The notes beneath the pieces are model-generated. The model was not told the DNA's origin and ran no database searches. It saw nothing but the letters and a program-made list of their open reading frames with translations. 26,544 nucleotides of DNA from Candidatus Sumerlaeota bacterium (lineage in GTDB: Bacteria > Sumerlaeota > Sumerlaeia > SLMS01), in contig JADZDZ010000201.1 in the NCBI GenBank assembly GCA_020850785.1, positions 1 through 26,544 of the forward strand, written 5' to 3'. Every line of letters starts with the position of its first letter. The stretch's first letter is position 1. A program made the translations under genes and the position numbers. Shown here one piece after another: positions 15,065 to 24,130 of this stretch.

Positions 15065-15931
15065 ATGCCGTATATGCGGCGCATCATCGTCGCAGCGTTC
15101 CTTCTCCTCACGATTTCGCTCACCGCGTGCAGCACGCGGCGGGGCTTCGTTTCCGCGTACGCAAAGGATGCCCTTCAGTCGAACGAGCAGCGCGTGTCGT
15201 CGCGGGAGGACCTGCAGCGCGTCCTCCGGCAGCGCACCCGCGACCATGACGAATTGTGGGTGAAGTCCGGTATCACCGTTCGTTCTTCGAATACATCACG
15301 GAAGATTTTCTTCACCTCCGTGGTCATGTATCAGGCGCCCGACAAGCTGCGCTTCGCCGGCAGTCGCGTTCCCGTGGGCACGTTGTTTGACGTGCTGCTG
15401 CTGGGGGAGCGCGCGATGGTTTTCTTCAATCGCGAAGGGACCCTCTTCGTCGGCAGCGCCGATGAACTTGCGGAAAAGAGCGGCGCCATTGGTGGCCTCT
15501 CGCCGCGGGACCTTGTGTCGGCGGCGCTGATTCAGCAGCAACTGAAGGAAGTGTTGGAATCCCACCAGCCATGTTTGGTGGAGCCGCAGGGCCCCGATCA
15601 TCTGCTGGTCGCGACGCGGCGTGCCAACCACCAGAACATTTTCTTCATGGTGCGGCGCGCGGACGGACTGGTGCAGGAAACACTGGTGCGCAACGCCGCG
15701 GGGGAGGACCAACTCCGCATTCGCTACAGGAAGTATGAGATGGTGGAGGACGGGGAAACAAAGGTGCTTGAACCGTTCCCCACGGAAATGGAACTCGAAA
15801 TTGCATCGCAGGGAGTGACGATCAGCGCGGAGGTGGGCGAGTACCGCCTTCATCCGAAGCTGAATTTCTCCCCCCAGCGTGCGCGGCGCACCTACCCCAT
15901 GTCCGCGATGCAGTTCAGCGAGGACTTCTGA
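15065..15931 (+). CDS. LolA/LolB-like (DUF4292-like) outer-membrane lipoprotein
   Basis: This 288-residue lipoprotein has MRRIIVAAFLLLTISLTAC with lipobox LTAC (Cys22). The mature protein follows the LolA/LolB half-barrel pattern: ITVRSSNTSRKIFFTSVVMYQAP, then DKLRF, GTLFDVLLLGERAMVFFNREGTLFVG, a helix LSPRDLVSAALIQQQL, and alternating strands to the end (FPTEMELEIASQGVTISAEV). Proteins of this fold hold lipid acyl chains. It has no LolA-type sorting context; instead it overlaps the exporter gene by 1 nt (TGATG at 15929). AGAGG sits 7 nt before ATG 15065. An ATG nine bases further in is possible but lacks a ribosome site. The fold call is from pattern only; a close family name cannot be given. 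Confidence 0.65.
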   Translation: MPYMRRIIVAAFLLLTISLTACSTRRGFVSAYAKDALQSNEQRVSSREDLQRVLRQRTRDHDELWVKSGITVRSSNTSRKIFFTSVVMYQAPDKLRFAGSRVPVGTLFDVLLLGERAMVFFNREGTLFVGSADELAEKSGAIGGLSPRDLVSAALIQQQLKEVLESHQPCLVEPQGPDHLLVATRRANHQNIFFMVRRADGLVQETLVRNAAGEDQLRIRYRKYEMVEDGETKVLEPFPTEMELEIASQGVTISAEVGEYRLHPKLNFSPQRARRTYPMSAMQFSEDF

Positions 15932-18540
15932 TGCGCGGAGTCATTCGCTATCTGGGACGGAAATCCAGCCGCCACCCAATCCTGTTTCTCGGCGTCGTGC
16001 TCCTGCTGACGGTGCTTGCCGGCTATTCGGCGTGGACGCGCCTGCGCATTCGCATGGACGTCGTGGACCTTCTCCCAAGCGATTCGGAGATCGTTCGCGA
16101 AACGCGCATGGCAGACTTGGATTTCGGCGGTGGCGACTTCGTGCTTGCCGTGATTGAAATCAAGAAGAATGCGCCAGCGGCCATTCAGGCTGATCCCAAC
16201 GCGTTCTTCGACACGATCAAGCCGGAAATTTTTCACGCATTTCAGGACCTGCGATTCTTCCGCCGCGGCGTTGCGCGGCTGCGGCCCCGCGATGTGGCGG
16301 GCTTTCACGGCAATGATGCCTCACTGGTCACGCTGATGAATGACCAGGATTTTGATCGTCTTGAAGCGCAGATTTTTCCCTCCGGCATGGGGAAGACGAT
16401 CAAGGATGTCGCCCAAACTGTCAACTTGCTGAAGATCATGGGATCGCAGCCCGCCGCGATGGCCACGCTGGCTGCCCTGCAACTGGACCCCTTCGGCGTG
16501 GAGACCATCCTTGCCTCCCACTCCGTTATCCTCGCCGGCCCGCTGAAGTCCCAGTACCGCGACGGATTCTATTTCTCCTCCGACAACCAGATGATGCTGC
16601 ACCTGCTGTGGCCCGCTTCGCCCTCCACGGACGTGTTGGACGCGCGTGAGCTGGTTCAATTTCTGGAGGAAACCCGCGAGGGGCTTTACCTGCGAAATCC
16701 CTCATGGCGCGATGCGATCGACATTGAATTCATCGGGCCGCACATTGAGAACGCGGCGGGCGTGGAGGGCATTCGTCGCAACCTGCTGACCACCTCCATC
16801 GTCAGCGTCATCGCGATCCTGCTCCTGTTCGTGATCGCATTCCGCCAGCCGGAGGGTTTGCTGTTCATCGCGATCCCCCTCATCGTTGGCATCACGTGGA
16901 CGCTGGGCCTGACGAGTCTTTTCGTTCCGGAGATCACGCAGATCACGCTGATTTTCGCGGCGGTGATCATTGCGCTCGGCATCGATTTTTCCATCCACAT
17001 TTACAACCGCTACCTTGAGGACATGCGCGGCGGCAAATCCGTGGACCGCGCGCTGCGCAATGCCCTGATGCACACGGCGCCGTCGATCTTGGCGGGCGCC
17101 ATGAGCGCGGGCCTCGCGTTCTTTGGCATGCTGCTGACGCGCTTTCAGGGCTTCCAGCAATTTGGCCTCTTCGGCGGCATCGGAATTTTTCTGTCACTGC
17201 TCGCGGTCGTCCTGACGCTGCCACCGCTGATGATCCTGTTCGCAGCGTCCACCGGCAGAATTCGCGGCGGGGCGCTGGCGACGTTCGGGCTCAAGAAGGT
17301 CAGCTTCACCGTGCAGTCCTATCCCCGCATGACGGTCGCGGCCTGCATGAGCATGATCGTGTTCCTGGGAATGCACGCGCAGAGCGTATCCTTCAACGAG
17401 GACTTCCAAACACTGCGGCAGCCGCCGGACAAGTATCTGAAGCTCATCGCGCGCATTCGCGAACACTTCCTGCTTCCCTCAAATCAGGTGCTGGTGATCA
17501 CGGAGGCGCGCGAACTGGACAAGGTGCTGGAGAACAACGACCAGATTTACCGCAACCTTGCGTCGATGCAGGACCTCTATCACTTCGCCGCGATCGATTC
17601 GCTTCGCGACATTTTCCCATCGCCGAAGACGCAGCGCGAGAACCTGACGCGCGTGGCGGAGTGGAAGGTTGATCGCATGATTACGGAACTGCGCGCCAAT
17701 CAGGGGGAAAATGCCGCACTGCCGCCGCAGTTCTTTGAGCCGTTCATCGAGCGCCTGACCCTCCTGCAGCAGGAATGCAAGGCGGCCCTTGCCAATCCGC
17801 AAACCCGCATCAGTCGTGAAACCGTGGAGGATCGCACCTTCATCGACATTGTTCGTGGCTACCTGACGAACGACAAACGCTTCAATAATTTCCGCGTCCT
17901 CACGCGCGTCTATCCCCAGCCCGACAACGCGTGGGAGCAGGAAATTCCCGCAACATTCATCGAACGTCTGCAGGCAAACGTGACGGACACGCCGCTGGTT
18001 CTGGGGAATGCCCGTCTGTCCTCCGAACTGCAAAGCGTCGTGCAGGTTGATCTGTCGCGGGTGATTCTGGTCGTGTTCCTCGCCGTCGGTCTCTATCTCT
18101 TCATCTACTTCCGCAGCTACAAGCGCGCCGTGCTGGCGATGATTCCCGTCCTGTGCGGATTGATTTGCATGCTTGGCGTGATGTCGATGCTCGGCCTGCA
18201 GTTGAACTACTTGAACGTGGTCGCGATTCCCATGATCATCGGCTTCGCCGTGGACAGCGGCATTCACCTGGTGGAGCGCTTCTTCGAAGGCGGACGGAAC
18301 AACCTGCAACTTGCCATCGAGCGCACCGGCCGCGCCATCGTCATCGCCAGCCTCACCACGATTTTCGGCTTCGGATCGCTCAGCATTGCGGGCTTCCAAA
18401 GCATTCGCGAAATTGGCATCCTTTCCATCATCGGCGTCACCGGCGGATTGTTCGCCACGGTCATTTTCCTCCCGGCGCTTCTTCGCATGATCGACAAGCG
18501 TTACCGCTACGCGGGCGGCCCCGGCGACGACATCGGCTGA
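15931..18540 (+). CDS. MMPL-family RND exporter, HpnN-like
   Basis: The protein is 869 residues with two matching halves, each a lone helix, a periplasmic domain and a five-helix MMPL bundle. The conserved TM4-type motif occurs twice: ALGIDFSIHIYNRYLED (D352) and GFAVDSGIHLVERFFEGG (D775), the proton-relay aspartates. First helix about 16-33, entry motif RMDVVDLLPSDSEIV. Length and layout agree with HpnN, which moves hopanoids to the outer membrane, and with other MMPL lipid exporters; no hopanoid genes are in the window, so the substrate is unknown. GAGGA lies 6 nt before the ATG, inside the lipoprotein gene. The coupled LolA-like lipoprotein suggests an inner-membrane pump handing lipid to an outer-membrane-bound carrier. 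Confidence 0.88.
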   Translation: MRGVIRYLGRKSSRHPILFLGVVLLLTVLAGYSAWTRLRIRMDVVDLLPSDSEIVRETRMADLDFGGGDFVLAVIEIKKNAPAAIQADPNAFFDTIKPEIFHAFQDLRFFRRGVARLRPRDVAGFHGNDASLVTLMNDQDFDRLEAQIFPSGMGKTIKDVAQTVNLLKIMGSQPAAMATLAALQLDPFGVETILASHSVILAGPLKSQYRDGFYFSSDNQMMLHLLWPASPSTDVLDARELVQFLEETREGLYLRNPSWRDAIDIEFIGPHIENAAGVEGIRRNLLTTSIVSVIAILLLFVIAFRQPEGLLFIAIPLIVGITWTLGLTSLFVPEITQITLIFAAVIIALGIDFSIHIYNRYLEDMRGGKSVDRALRNALMHTAPSILAGAMSAGLAFFGMLLTRFQGFQQFGLFGGIGIFLSLLAVVLTLPPLMILFAASTGRIRGGALATFGLKKVSFTVQSYPRMTVAACMSMIVFLGMHAQSVSFNEDFQTLRQPPDKYLKLIARIREHFLLPSNQVLVITEARELDKVLENNDQIYRNLASMQDLYHFAAIDSLRDIFPSPKTQRENLTRVAEWKVDRMITELRANQGENAALPPQFFEPFIERLTLLQQECKAALANPQTRISRETVEDRTFIDIVRGYLTNDKRFNNFRVLTRVYPQPDNAWEQEIPATFIERLQANVTDTPLVLGNARLSSELQSVVQVDLSRVILVVFLAVGLYLFIYFRSYKRAVLAMIPVLCGLICMLGVMSMLGLQLNYLNVVAIPMIIGFAVDSGIHLVERFFEGGRNNLQLAIERTGRAIVIASLTTIFGFGSLSIAGFQSIREIGILSIIGVTGGLFATVIFLPALLRMIDKRYRYAGGPGDDIG

Positions 18541-18602
18541 CATTTCCCCCTTGAATGGCGACGCGCGCCGAAGAAGATCGCGCCCGCACGAATCGCCCGC
18601 CC

Positions 18603-20486
18603 ATGAATCTTTCCGCACAGTATGACGTGATTGTTGTTGGTGGCGGTCACGCCGGAATCGAAGCCGCCCACGCCGCCGCGCGCATGGGGTGCGACACGTT
18701 GCTGCTCACCATGGACAGCGGCGCCATTGGGCGCATGTCCTGCAATCCCGCCATGGGCGGCCTTGCGAAGGGGCACGTTGTGCGTGAAATTGATGCCCTC
18801 GGTGGCGTAATGGCGCGCGCAACGGATGCTGCGGGTCTCCAGTTCCGCATTCTCAATCGCAGCAAGGGGCAGGCGGTTCAGGCGCCGCGCGTGCAGTGCG
18901 ACAAGGATGTCTACTCCGCGTGGATGCGGCAGTTTCTTGCCACCGTGCCACGCCTTTCCATCGCCGGCGCCATGGCCACCGCGATCATTCACGATCACGG
19001 AACAATCCGCGGCATCATCACGGAGGACGGAAGCACCGTCCGCTGCCGCGCGTTGATTCTGACCACGGGCACCTTCCTCGACAGCGTCATGCACTGCGGC
19101 GGCGATCAGTCGCAGGGAGGCCGCGTTGGCGAACGATCAGCCGACAAGCTCTCCCGCAGTTTTCTGGAACTGGGTTTGGAAACAGGACGTTTGAAGACGG
19201 GGACGCCGTGCCGCCTGTGGAGCCGCTCCATCGATTTTTCCGTGCTTCAGGAACAACCGGGTGACGATCCGCCGGAACCGATGAGCTACCGGACGACATC
19301 GCTGAATGTTGTGCAGTTGCTTTGCCACATCACCGCCACCAACGAACACACGCACGACATCATCCGCGGAAATCTGGACAAGTCGCCAATGTTCTGCGGC
19401 CAGATCAGCAGCGTTGGCCCGCGCTACTGCCCCTCCATCGAGGACAAGGTCGTGCGCTTCGCCGAGAAGACAACGCACCAGATTTTTCTGGAGCCGGAAA
19501 CACGCGGCGGCGAGACGATCTATCCAAACGGAATTTCCACAAGCATGCCCGCCGCCGTGCAGGAGCAGTTTGTGCGCACGATTCCCGGCCTTGAGCGCGC
19601 CGAATTCGCGCGCTACGGCTACGCGGTGGAATACACGTACGTTCCTCCGCGCCAGCTTCATCACACGTTGGAGGCGAAGAGCATCGCGGGATTGTACCTT
19701 GCGGGGCAGATCAATGGCACCTCAGGCTACGAGGAGGCGGCCGGCCAGGGGATCATCGCCGGCATCAATGCCGCTCTGAAGATCAGCGGCGCGGAGCCGT
19801 TGTTGCTTCGCCGCGATGAGGCCTACATCGCCGTGATGATCGACGATCTTCTCACGAAAAACCACCGCGAACCGTACCGCCTCTTCACAAGCCGCGCGGA
19901 GCATCGGCTGTTGCTGCGGTCCGACAATGCGGACATTCGTCTGCTGCCGCACGCGGAGCGCATCGGCCTGCTCAGCGAGGCGGAACTGCATGAAACGCGC
20001 GCGCTCGCTGAAGCGGTGGAATCGCGCGCGGAATACCTGCGCGAAACGCCGATGCGTCCCAGCGAAATTGATTGGGATTCCGAGGCCGCCAGTGGTCTGG
20101 ACAAGCCGGACAAGGGGGTGACGCTGGCGCAGTATTTGTCGCGCCCCGGCATGAGCTACGCGCAGTTGTGCGCCATCATTCCCACCTTGCAGCGCGATGA
20201 TACGATGCCGCGACTCGCGGATTTGGTGGAGAATGAAGTGCGCTACGAAGGCTACCTGAAGAAGCAGCGCAGCCTCGTTGAGCGCGCGCGTTCCATGGAG
20301 GAGGCCGCGCTTCCCGACTCCATCGACTACTCACGGATTCCGTCGCTGCGTCATGAGGCGATGCTGCAACTGACAAAATTCCGCCCCGACACGTTGGGCG
20401 CAGCGGGGCGGTTGGCGGGCGTCAATCCCTCTGACGTGGCGGTGTTGATGATCGAAATGCGCCGCCGCGAACTCAGCGGCGCGTGA
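18603..20486 (+). CDS. mnmG: tRNA uridine-5-carboxymethylaminomethyl modification enzyme MnmG (GidA)
   Basis: MnmG, with MnmE, installs the (carboxymethyl)aminomethyl group on wobble U34 of several tRNAs, using FAD and methylene-tetrahydrofolate. The Rossmann motif YDVIVVGGGHAGIEAA is at the start (glycines about 13-18). The catalytic cysteine motifs are both present: CNPAMGGLAKGH near residue 42 and RYCPSIEDK near 275. Also visible are FLEPET, NGISTSMP, GQINGTSGYEEAAGQG, FTSRAEHRLLLRSDNAD, and the C-terminal helical MnmE-contact domain (LRHEAMLQLTKFRPDTLGAA). From ATG 18603 the length is 627, almost the E. coli 629; an in-frame ATG at 18555 would add 16 non-conserved residues. Neither start has a clear ribosome site. 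The stop abuts the stop of the convergent gene. Confidence 0.96.
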   Translation: MNLSAQYDVIVVGGGHAGIEAAHAAARMGCDTLLLTMDSGAIGRMSCNPAMGGLAKGHVVREIDALGGVMARATDAAGLQFRILNRSKGQAVQAPRVQCDKDVYSAWMRQFLATVPRLSIAGAMATAIIHDHGTIRGIITEDGSTVRCRALILTTGTFLDSVMHCGGDQSQGGRVGERSADKLSRSFLELGLETGRLKTGTPCRLWSRSIDFSVLQEQPGDDPPEPMSYRTTSLNVVQLLCHITATNEHTHDIIRGNLDKSPMFCGQISSVGPRYCPSIEDKVVRFAEKTTHQIFLEPETRGGETIYPNGISTSMPAAVQEQFVRTIPGLERAEFARYGYAVEYTYVPPRQLHHTLEAKSIAGLYLAGQINGTSGYEEAAGQGIIAGINAALKISGAEPLLLRRDEAYIAVMIDDLLTKNHREPYRLFTSRAEHRLLLRSDNADIRLLPHAERIGLLSEAELHETRALAEAVESRAEYLRETPMRPSEIDWDSEAASGLDKPDKGVTLAQYLSRPGMSYAQLCAIIPTLQRDDTMPRLADLVENEVRYEGYLKKQRSLVERARSMEEAALPDSIDYSRIPSLRHEAMLQLTKFRPDTLGAAGRLAGVNPSDVAVLMIEMRRRELSGA

Positions 20487-22667
20487 TCAGAGCGGCGCCT
20501 TCTCCTCGTCGCCTTCCGCGCCGATCACAACGCGCTTCCCCTTGATCAGCAGCTCCACTTCCTCGCCCACGAGAATTTGTGCGCGATGATTTGGAAAGCG
20601 ACGCAGCAGGTCGTAGTAGGCGTTGGACAGATACTTGATCTTCACCGTCGGCTCGTTTCCCGTCAGCGAGGAGTCAATCCAGCGCGCGCTGGCGCTTGCC
20701 CGGCGGAAGCTCACACCCTTCACGACAGCCGTTTCGCTCTCATCGTCCTTTGATTTTTTGACTTCCTTCGGGGCAAAGACATCCGCGTTGGAACGCTGGC
20801 GATTCGCCTCCTGCGCGATGGAAAAATTCACGGAAGCGCTGCCGCTGGGCGCGCTCAGGGCGCTCATCTCGCGCAGCTGTCCTCTGGCCGCCGTGTTGCG
20901 CGAATCCGTTGCCATGGCATACTCCTCATCCGGCGCGGCGAACATGCTCGTGTAGGGCGTGACGATGGAGAACTCGCGCGCCAGCGCAATCACCTCGTCC
21001 TTCAATTCCTTCGATTCCCCATGCAGGCGAATTTCATCCAGCAGGTAGGCGACCTTGCGATTCGCCCAGATGCTTGCGATCGGATTGCTGCCGGAATCCG
21101 ATTTTGGAAAGTTGGCGGACGCCTTGGCCGCGTAGGAATTGTTCTTCGCGCGTCCCTTCAGCGTGATCGTCGCCTCGCCATCCCCCTTGTAGCGGCCCGC
21201 GATTGTCAACTCACGCCCGGCGAACAGGTCCGGCAGCGTCTTCGGATACATGTCCACCATTTCGACGCCGTCACACTCGATCCCGATATCGGTCAGCACC
21301 GGCGAGGAGATCGCGCTGAACAGGTTCGTCACTGTGCGCTCCAGCTCCTCCTTCGGCTGCACGTAGGTGGGAAACGCGCGCGACTTCGTTGCCATCGCGT
21401 CCAGCAGTTTCGCATTCACGTCGTAGCCGAAACCCATCGTGAAGGAGCGGATGCTTGTCTCGTTCATCAGCGAAAGAATCTGTGCGGTGTCTGTTTTGCC
21501 AACAGTGGGAAGCCCATCCGTCATGAAAATCACCTGGCACACGCGATCATCGCCCTTCTGCTTCGTGCCTTGCTGCAATGCGGCTTCAAGCGCGGCGTAA
21601 ATGTTCGTCCCGCCGCTTGCCCGGCGCTTGTCCAGCCACGCCTTCGCCTGTGCGATGGATTCATTTGTTGCTGGAACCGGTTCAGGGCGGAAGAAATCCA
21701 CGTCCGTCGAAAAGGTGATGACGTTGAACGTGTCCGCATCACCGAGCGCACCCAGACACTGCCGCAGCGCGGAAATCGCCTTGTCGAACTTTCCCTCATC
21801 CGCCATCGATCCGCTCGTGTCCAACACGAAAACGGCATTCTTGGGGAGTGTTTCCGTCAGCACGCCGGTGCGCGGCGGCGACAGCATGAGAAAGAAGTAT
21901 CCCTTCTCGTCATCCGGCTGTTTCGTTGCAACAAGGTGGATGGGATTGTCCCCCTCGTCGAAGGCGTAGAGCAGTTCAAACGGCGAAAGCAGCTTCAGTC
22001 CGCCGGGCAGCGTCACCGTTGCGCTGCGCCCATCGCTGGTGCGTTCAATGCGCGCGTCGTGCGTCGTGCAGTTGATCACGCCGAGGGGCTTTTCCCCCTT
22101 CACGACGACTTCAAAGGACGACCCCGCCTCCCTTGCGTCGCTCGCATCACCCAGCGGATTCAGTCGCCAGCGATACACGCCCGCCTCGCGCTTCACATTC
22201 TCAATGATTTGGTACTCGATGAGCGCCGTGTCATTGGCGGGAACGGGAAAGATGCGCACGCGATAGGTGCGCGCGTCGATGAATTCCAGCAGCGCGGGAT
22301 CGCGCCGCTTGCGGACGATTTGCTCATACATGCGCCGCGCTTCGTCCTGATCGAGCACTTCGGCGCTGATTTTCTTTCCATTCACCGTCATGGAAAAATC
22401 GGTGATCTGCGAATCCGCCGCGACAGGAATCAGGAACGATCCCTCCAGCGCCACCGGAGAGTTGTTCAGCAGCGTTTCGCGCACCGTTGTTCGAGCAATG
22501 ATTCCCTCGATCTGCGTTTTGACCTCGCGCGACTTGATCGTAACCGTGGGTTGCGGCCGTTCTTCCGGCGGAACGATGACCAGCGCGTGCGAAATATTCA
22601 GAGAAACGAGGAGGGCGAAAAGGAGGAGAAATCGAAGCGGATGGGTCATGAGCGACACCTGTTGCAT
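20487..22667 (-). CDS. Secreted VIT and von Willebrand A domain protein (inter-alpha-trypsin-inhibitor heavy-chain-like)
   Basis: About 726 residues. After a signal peptide (hydrophobic FLLLFALLVSLNISHA) comes a VIT domain (about 35-165: GSFLIPVAADSQITDFSMTVNG, YEQIVRKRRDPALLEFIDAR, FPVPANDTALIEYQI), then a vWA domain (about 278-450) with an intact metal site: DTSGS (D283), SGGTN and MTDG (D384). A beta-rich region, a helical stretch (KELKDEVIALAREFSIVTPYTSM) and a C-terminal module with LSNAYYDLLRRFPNHRAQILVGEEV follow, as in bacterial proteins of this class. The fold mediates metal-dependent protein contacts; the partner is unknown. ATG 22667 has GGAAGG 8 nt upstream; ATG 22649, six codons in, has AGGTG and gives a tidier signal. 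It lies 50 nt downstream of tilS, same strand. No surface-anchoring signal is seen. Confidence 0.88.
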   Translation of the reverse strand: MQQVSLMTHPLRFLLLFALLVSLNISHALVIVPPEERPQPTVTIKSREVKTQIEGIIARTTVRETLLNNSPVALEGSFLIPVAADSQITDFSMTVNGKKISAEVLDQDEARRMYEQIVRKRRDPALLEFIDARTYRVRIFPVPANDTALIEYQIIENVKREAGVYRWRLNPLGDASDAREAGSSFEVVVKGEKPLGVINCTTHDARIERTSDGRSATVTLPGGLKLLSPFELLYAFDEGDNPIHLVATKQPDDEKGYFFLMLSPPRTGVLTETLPKNAVFVLDTSGSMADEGKFDKAISALRQCLGALGDADTFNVITFSTDVDFFRPEPVPATNESIAQAKAWLDKRRASGGTNIYAALEAALQQGTKQKGDDRVCQVIFMTDGLPTVGKTDTAQILSLMNETSIRSFTMGFGYDVNAKLLDAMATKSRAFPTYVQPKEELERTVTNLFSAISSPVLTDIGIECDGVEMVDMYPKTLPDLFAGRELTIAGRYKGDGEATITLKGRAKNNSYAAKASANFPKSDSGSNPIASIWANRKVAYLLDEIRLHGESKELKDEVIALAREFSIVTPYTSMFAAPDEEYAMATDSRNTAARGQLREMSALSAPSGSASVNFSIAQEANRQRSNADVFAPKEVKKSKDDESETAVVKGVSFRRASASARWIDSSLTGNEPTVKIKYLSNAYYDLLRRFPNHRAQILVGEEVELLIKGKRVVIGAEGDEEKAPL

Positions 22668-22717
22668 CAGGGATGCCTTCCCTATCACAGACAGCGGCGT
22701 GGGGAAAAATGTTCCCG

Positions 22718-24130
22718 TCAGCGCAGCGAAACGCGCAACACGCGGCGCGTGGCATCGCTGATCATGGCGCGCTTTGATCGCGCAACATGGGGAATCCACA
22801 GCACTCCATCATCATCACACAGCGCGGCCACATCGTCGCGCAGCGGGCGCGGAATGCGTCGTTCCTGCAACAACTTGCCGACAGATTTGGACGCGTCTTC
22901 GCCCACGACAACGCGCTCCTCCTGACTCACGCGCCTCATGAGGAGTTTCCCCCGGATGCTTCCTTCATCGATCCACGCGATGCGTTGCCCGCTCTCCTCC
23001 ACGCGACACTCCGTGATGGGAAGCGTCTCAACGCGCACACCGGAGCGCTCGTCCTCCGCGGGAAAATCCTCCCCGCAGAGAAGAATTGGAAAGGCCTGCC
23101 GCACATTCACCAGCGCTTCCTTCAACGACGCGTCCTTTAGCAGACGAAACACGAGACCATACTCGTTGGAAAGCCACACGGCAACATCATCGACGAGGGG
23201 GAAGACTGCTTCGTCACCGTCGGTGATCGCAATGCGGGCGCAGACATCGCGCAGGTTTTCCCGTTTAGGAAGCGCGGGAATCGCGCGGTGACGTCCGCCC
23301 GCGAGAACACTCGTCGCAAGGCGGCGAATCACTCCGGGGATCAGGGCCGCATCGCTCGTTCGCAACGGCACGACGGAGAAGAGAATTTCGCGCCTCGTTT
23401 CCGCAAGCGTCGCTCCTCCGCACAGGGCATCCACGGATGTTCCGTAAACACCGTCCACCTCTGCGGCGATTTGCGCGCTTTCCGCGATGTTGTGAATGGC
23501 GTTCGGCTCCCGCTGAATCAGAAGCGGAAGCACCTGATGCCGCAGAAAATTCCGCTTCGCATGAAGTTCCGCATTCGTCGCATCGTCGCGCCAGAACTGC
23601 CCGATCTCGCGCAGGTTCGCTTCGATCTCCGCTCGCGTCAGCGTCAGGAGCGGACGCAGGAACGTCAGGTCGTCATCCACGATTCGCACCGGCGTCATCG
23701 CCGCCAATCCCCGTGGTCCGCTGCCGCGCAGCGCCGCCAGCAGGAAACCTTCCGCCAAATCATTCGCGTGATGTCCCAGCGCAATCGTGGGAATGCGAAG
23801 CGCCCGCGCGAGCGACTTCAGCAGCCCAAGGCGTGCCTCGCGCAGGTCGCTTTCGTTCGCTCCCGCCGTCAATAGTTCCGCATCAATGCGCGGCGCGTGA
23901 AACTCCCAGGCGAATTGCCGCGCAAGTTCGCGCACGAAGTCTTCGTCCCCGTCGGACGCTGCACCGCGCGTGCGATGATTGACGTGGGCGATCACGAACC
24001 GCATGGAGCGTTGTGGAATGTGCGCGCGCAGGTGATGACAGAGATAAACGGAATCGGCGCCGCCGGAGACCGCGATCAAAACCGCGCCGGCCCGCGCTGC
24101 CACGGTGCGCCAATCAGGTTGTGACGCCAT
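22718..24130 (-). CDS. tilS: tRNA(Ile)-lysidine synthase TilS
   Basis: TilS adds lysine to C34 of tRNA-Ile(CAU), switching it from Met to Ile decoding; it is normally essential. The PP-loop is AVSGGADSVYLCHHL (SGGADS, residues 22-27), followed by IAHVNHRTRG, ESDLREARLGLLKSLA, ALGHHANDLAEGFLLAALRGSG and LRPLLTLTRAEI, with RNFLRHQVLPLL closing the N-terminal domain. The C-terminal TilS domain is also present (KSVGKLLQERRIPRPLRDDVAAL, then GVLWIPHVARSKRA). 470 residues is a normal two-domain length. ATG 24130 was chosen because it gives a typical short lead; ATG 24160 adds ten residues. The start lies inside the 3' end of surE (17-nt overlap), so translation is probably coupled. Confidence 0.93.
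   Translation of the reverse strand: MASQPDWRTVAARAGAVLIAVSGGADSVYLCHHLRAHIPQRSMRFVIAHVNHRTRGAASDGDEDFVRELARQFAWEFHAPRIDAELLTAGANESDLREARLGLLKSLARALRIPTIALGHHANDLAEGFLLAALRGSGPRGLAAMTPVRIVDDDLTFLRPLLTLTRAEIEANLREIGQFWRDDATNAELHAKRNFLRHQVLPLLIQREPNAIHNIAESAQIAAEVDGVYGTSVDALCGGATLAETRREILFSVVPLRTSDAALIPGVIRRLATSVLAGGRHRAIPALPKRENLRDVCARIAITDGDEAVFPLVDDVAVWLSNEYGLVFRLLKDASLKEALVNVRQAFPILLCGEDFPAEDERSGVRVETLPITECRVEESGQRIAWIDEGSIRGKLLMRRVSQEERVVVGEDASKSVGKLLQERRIPRPLRDDVAALCDDDGVLWIPHVARSKRAMISDATRRVLRVSLR

Noticed and set aside
17479..18618. 379-codon minus-strand frame opposite the MMPL exporter
   Set aside because: Antisense to a conserved membrane domain and made of charged repeats (Asp/His/Glu/Arg) that mirror hydrophobic codons; not a gene.
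20477..20495. GGCGC/GCGCC inverted repeat across the mnmG stop
   Set aside because: Short, GC-only arms with a 13-nt loop and no T-tract; expected by chance at this GC content.
22702..22716. Hairpin GGGAA/TTCCC just after the tilS stop
   Set aside because: Only five pairs and no T-run; tilS and the VIT-vWA gene are only 50 nt apart, so read-through is more likely than termination.
21021..22925. 634-codon open frame on the plus strand opposite the VIT-vWA and tilS genes
   Set aside because: Its translation is rich in Arg, His, Gln and Cys with no domain or signal; it is the antisense shadow of well-supported genes in GC-rich DNA.
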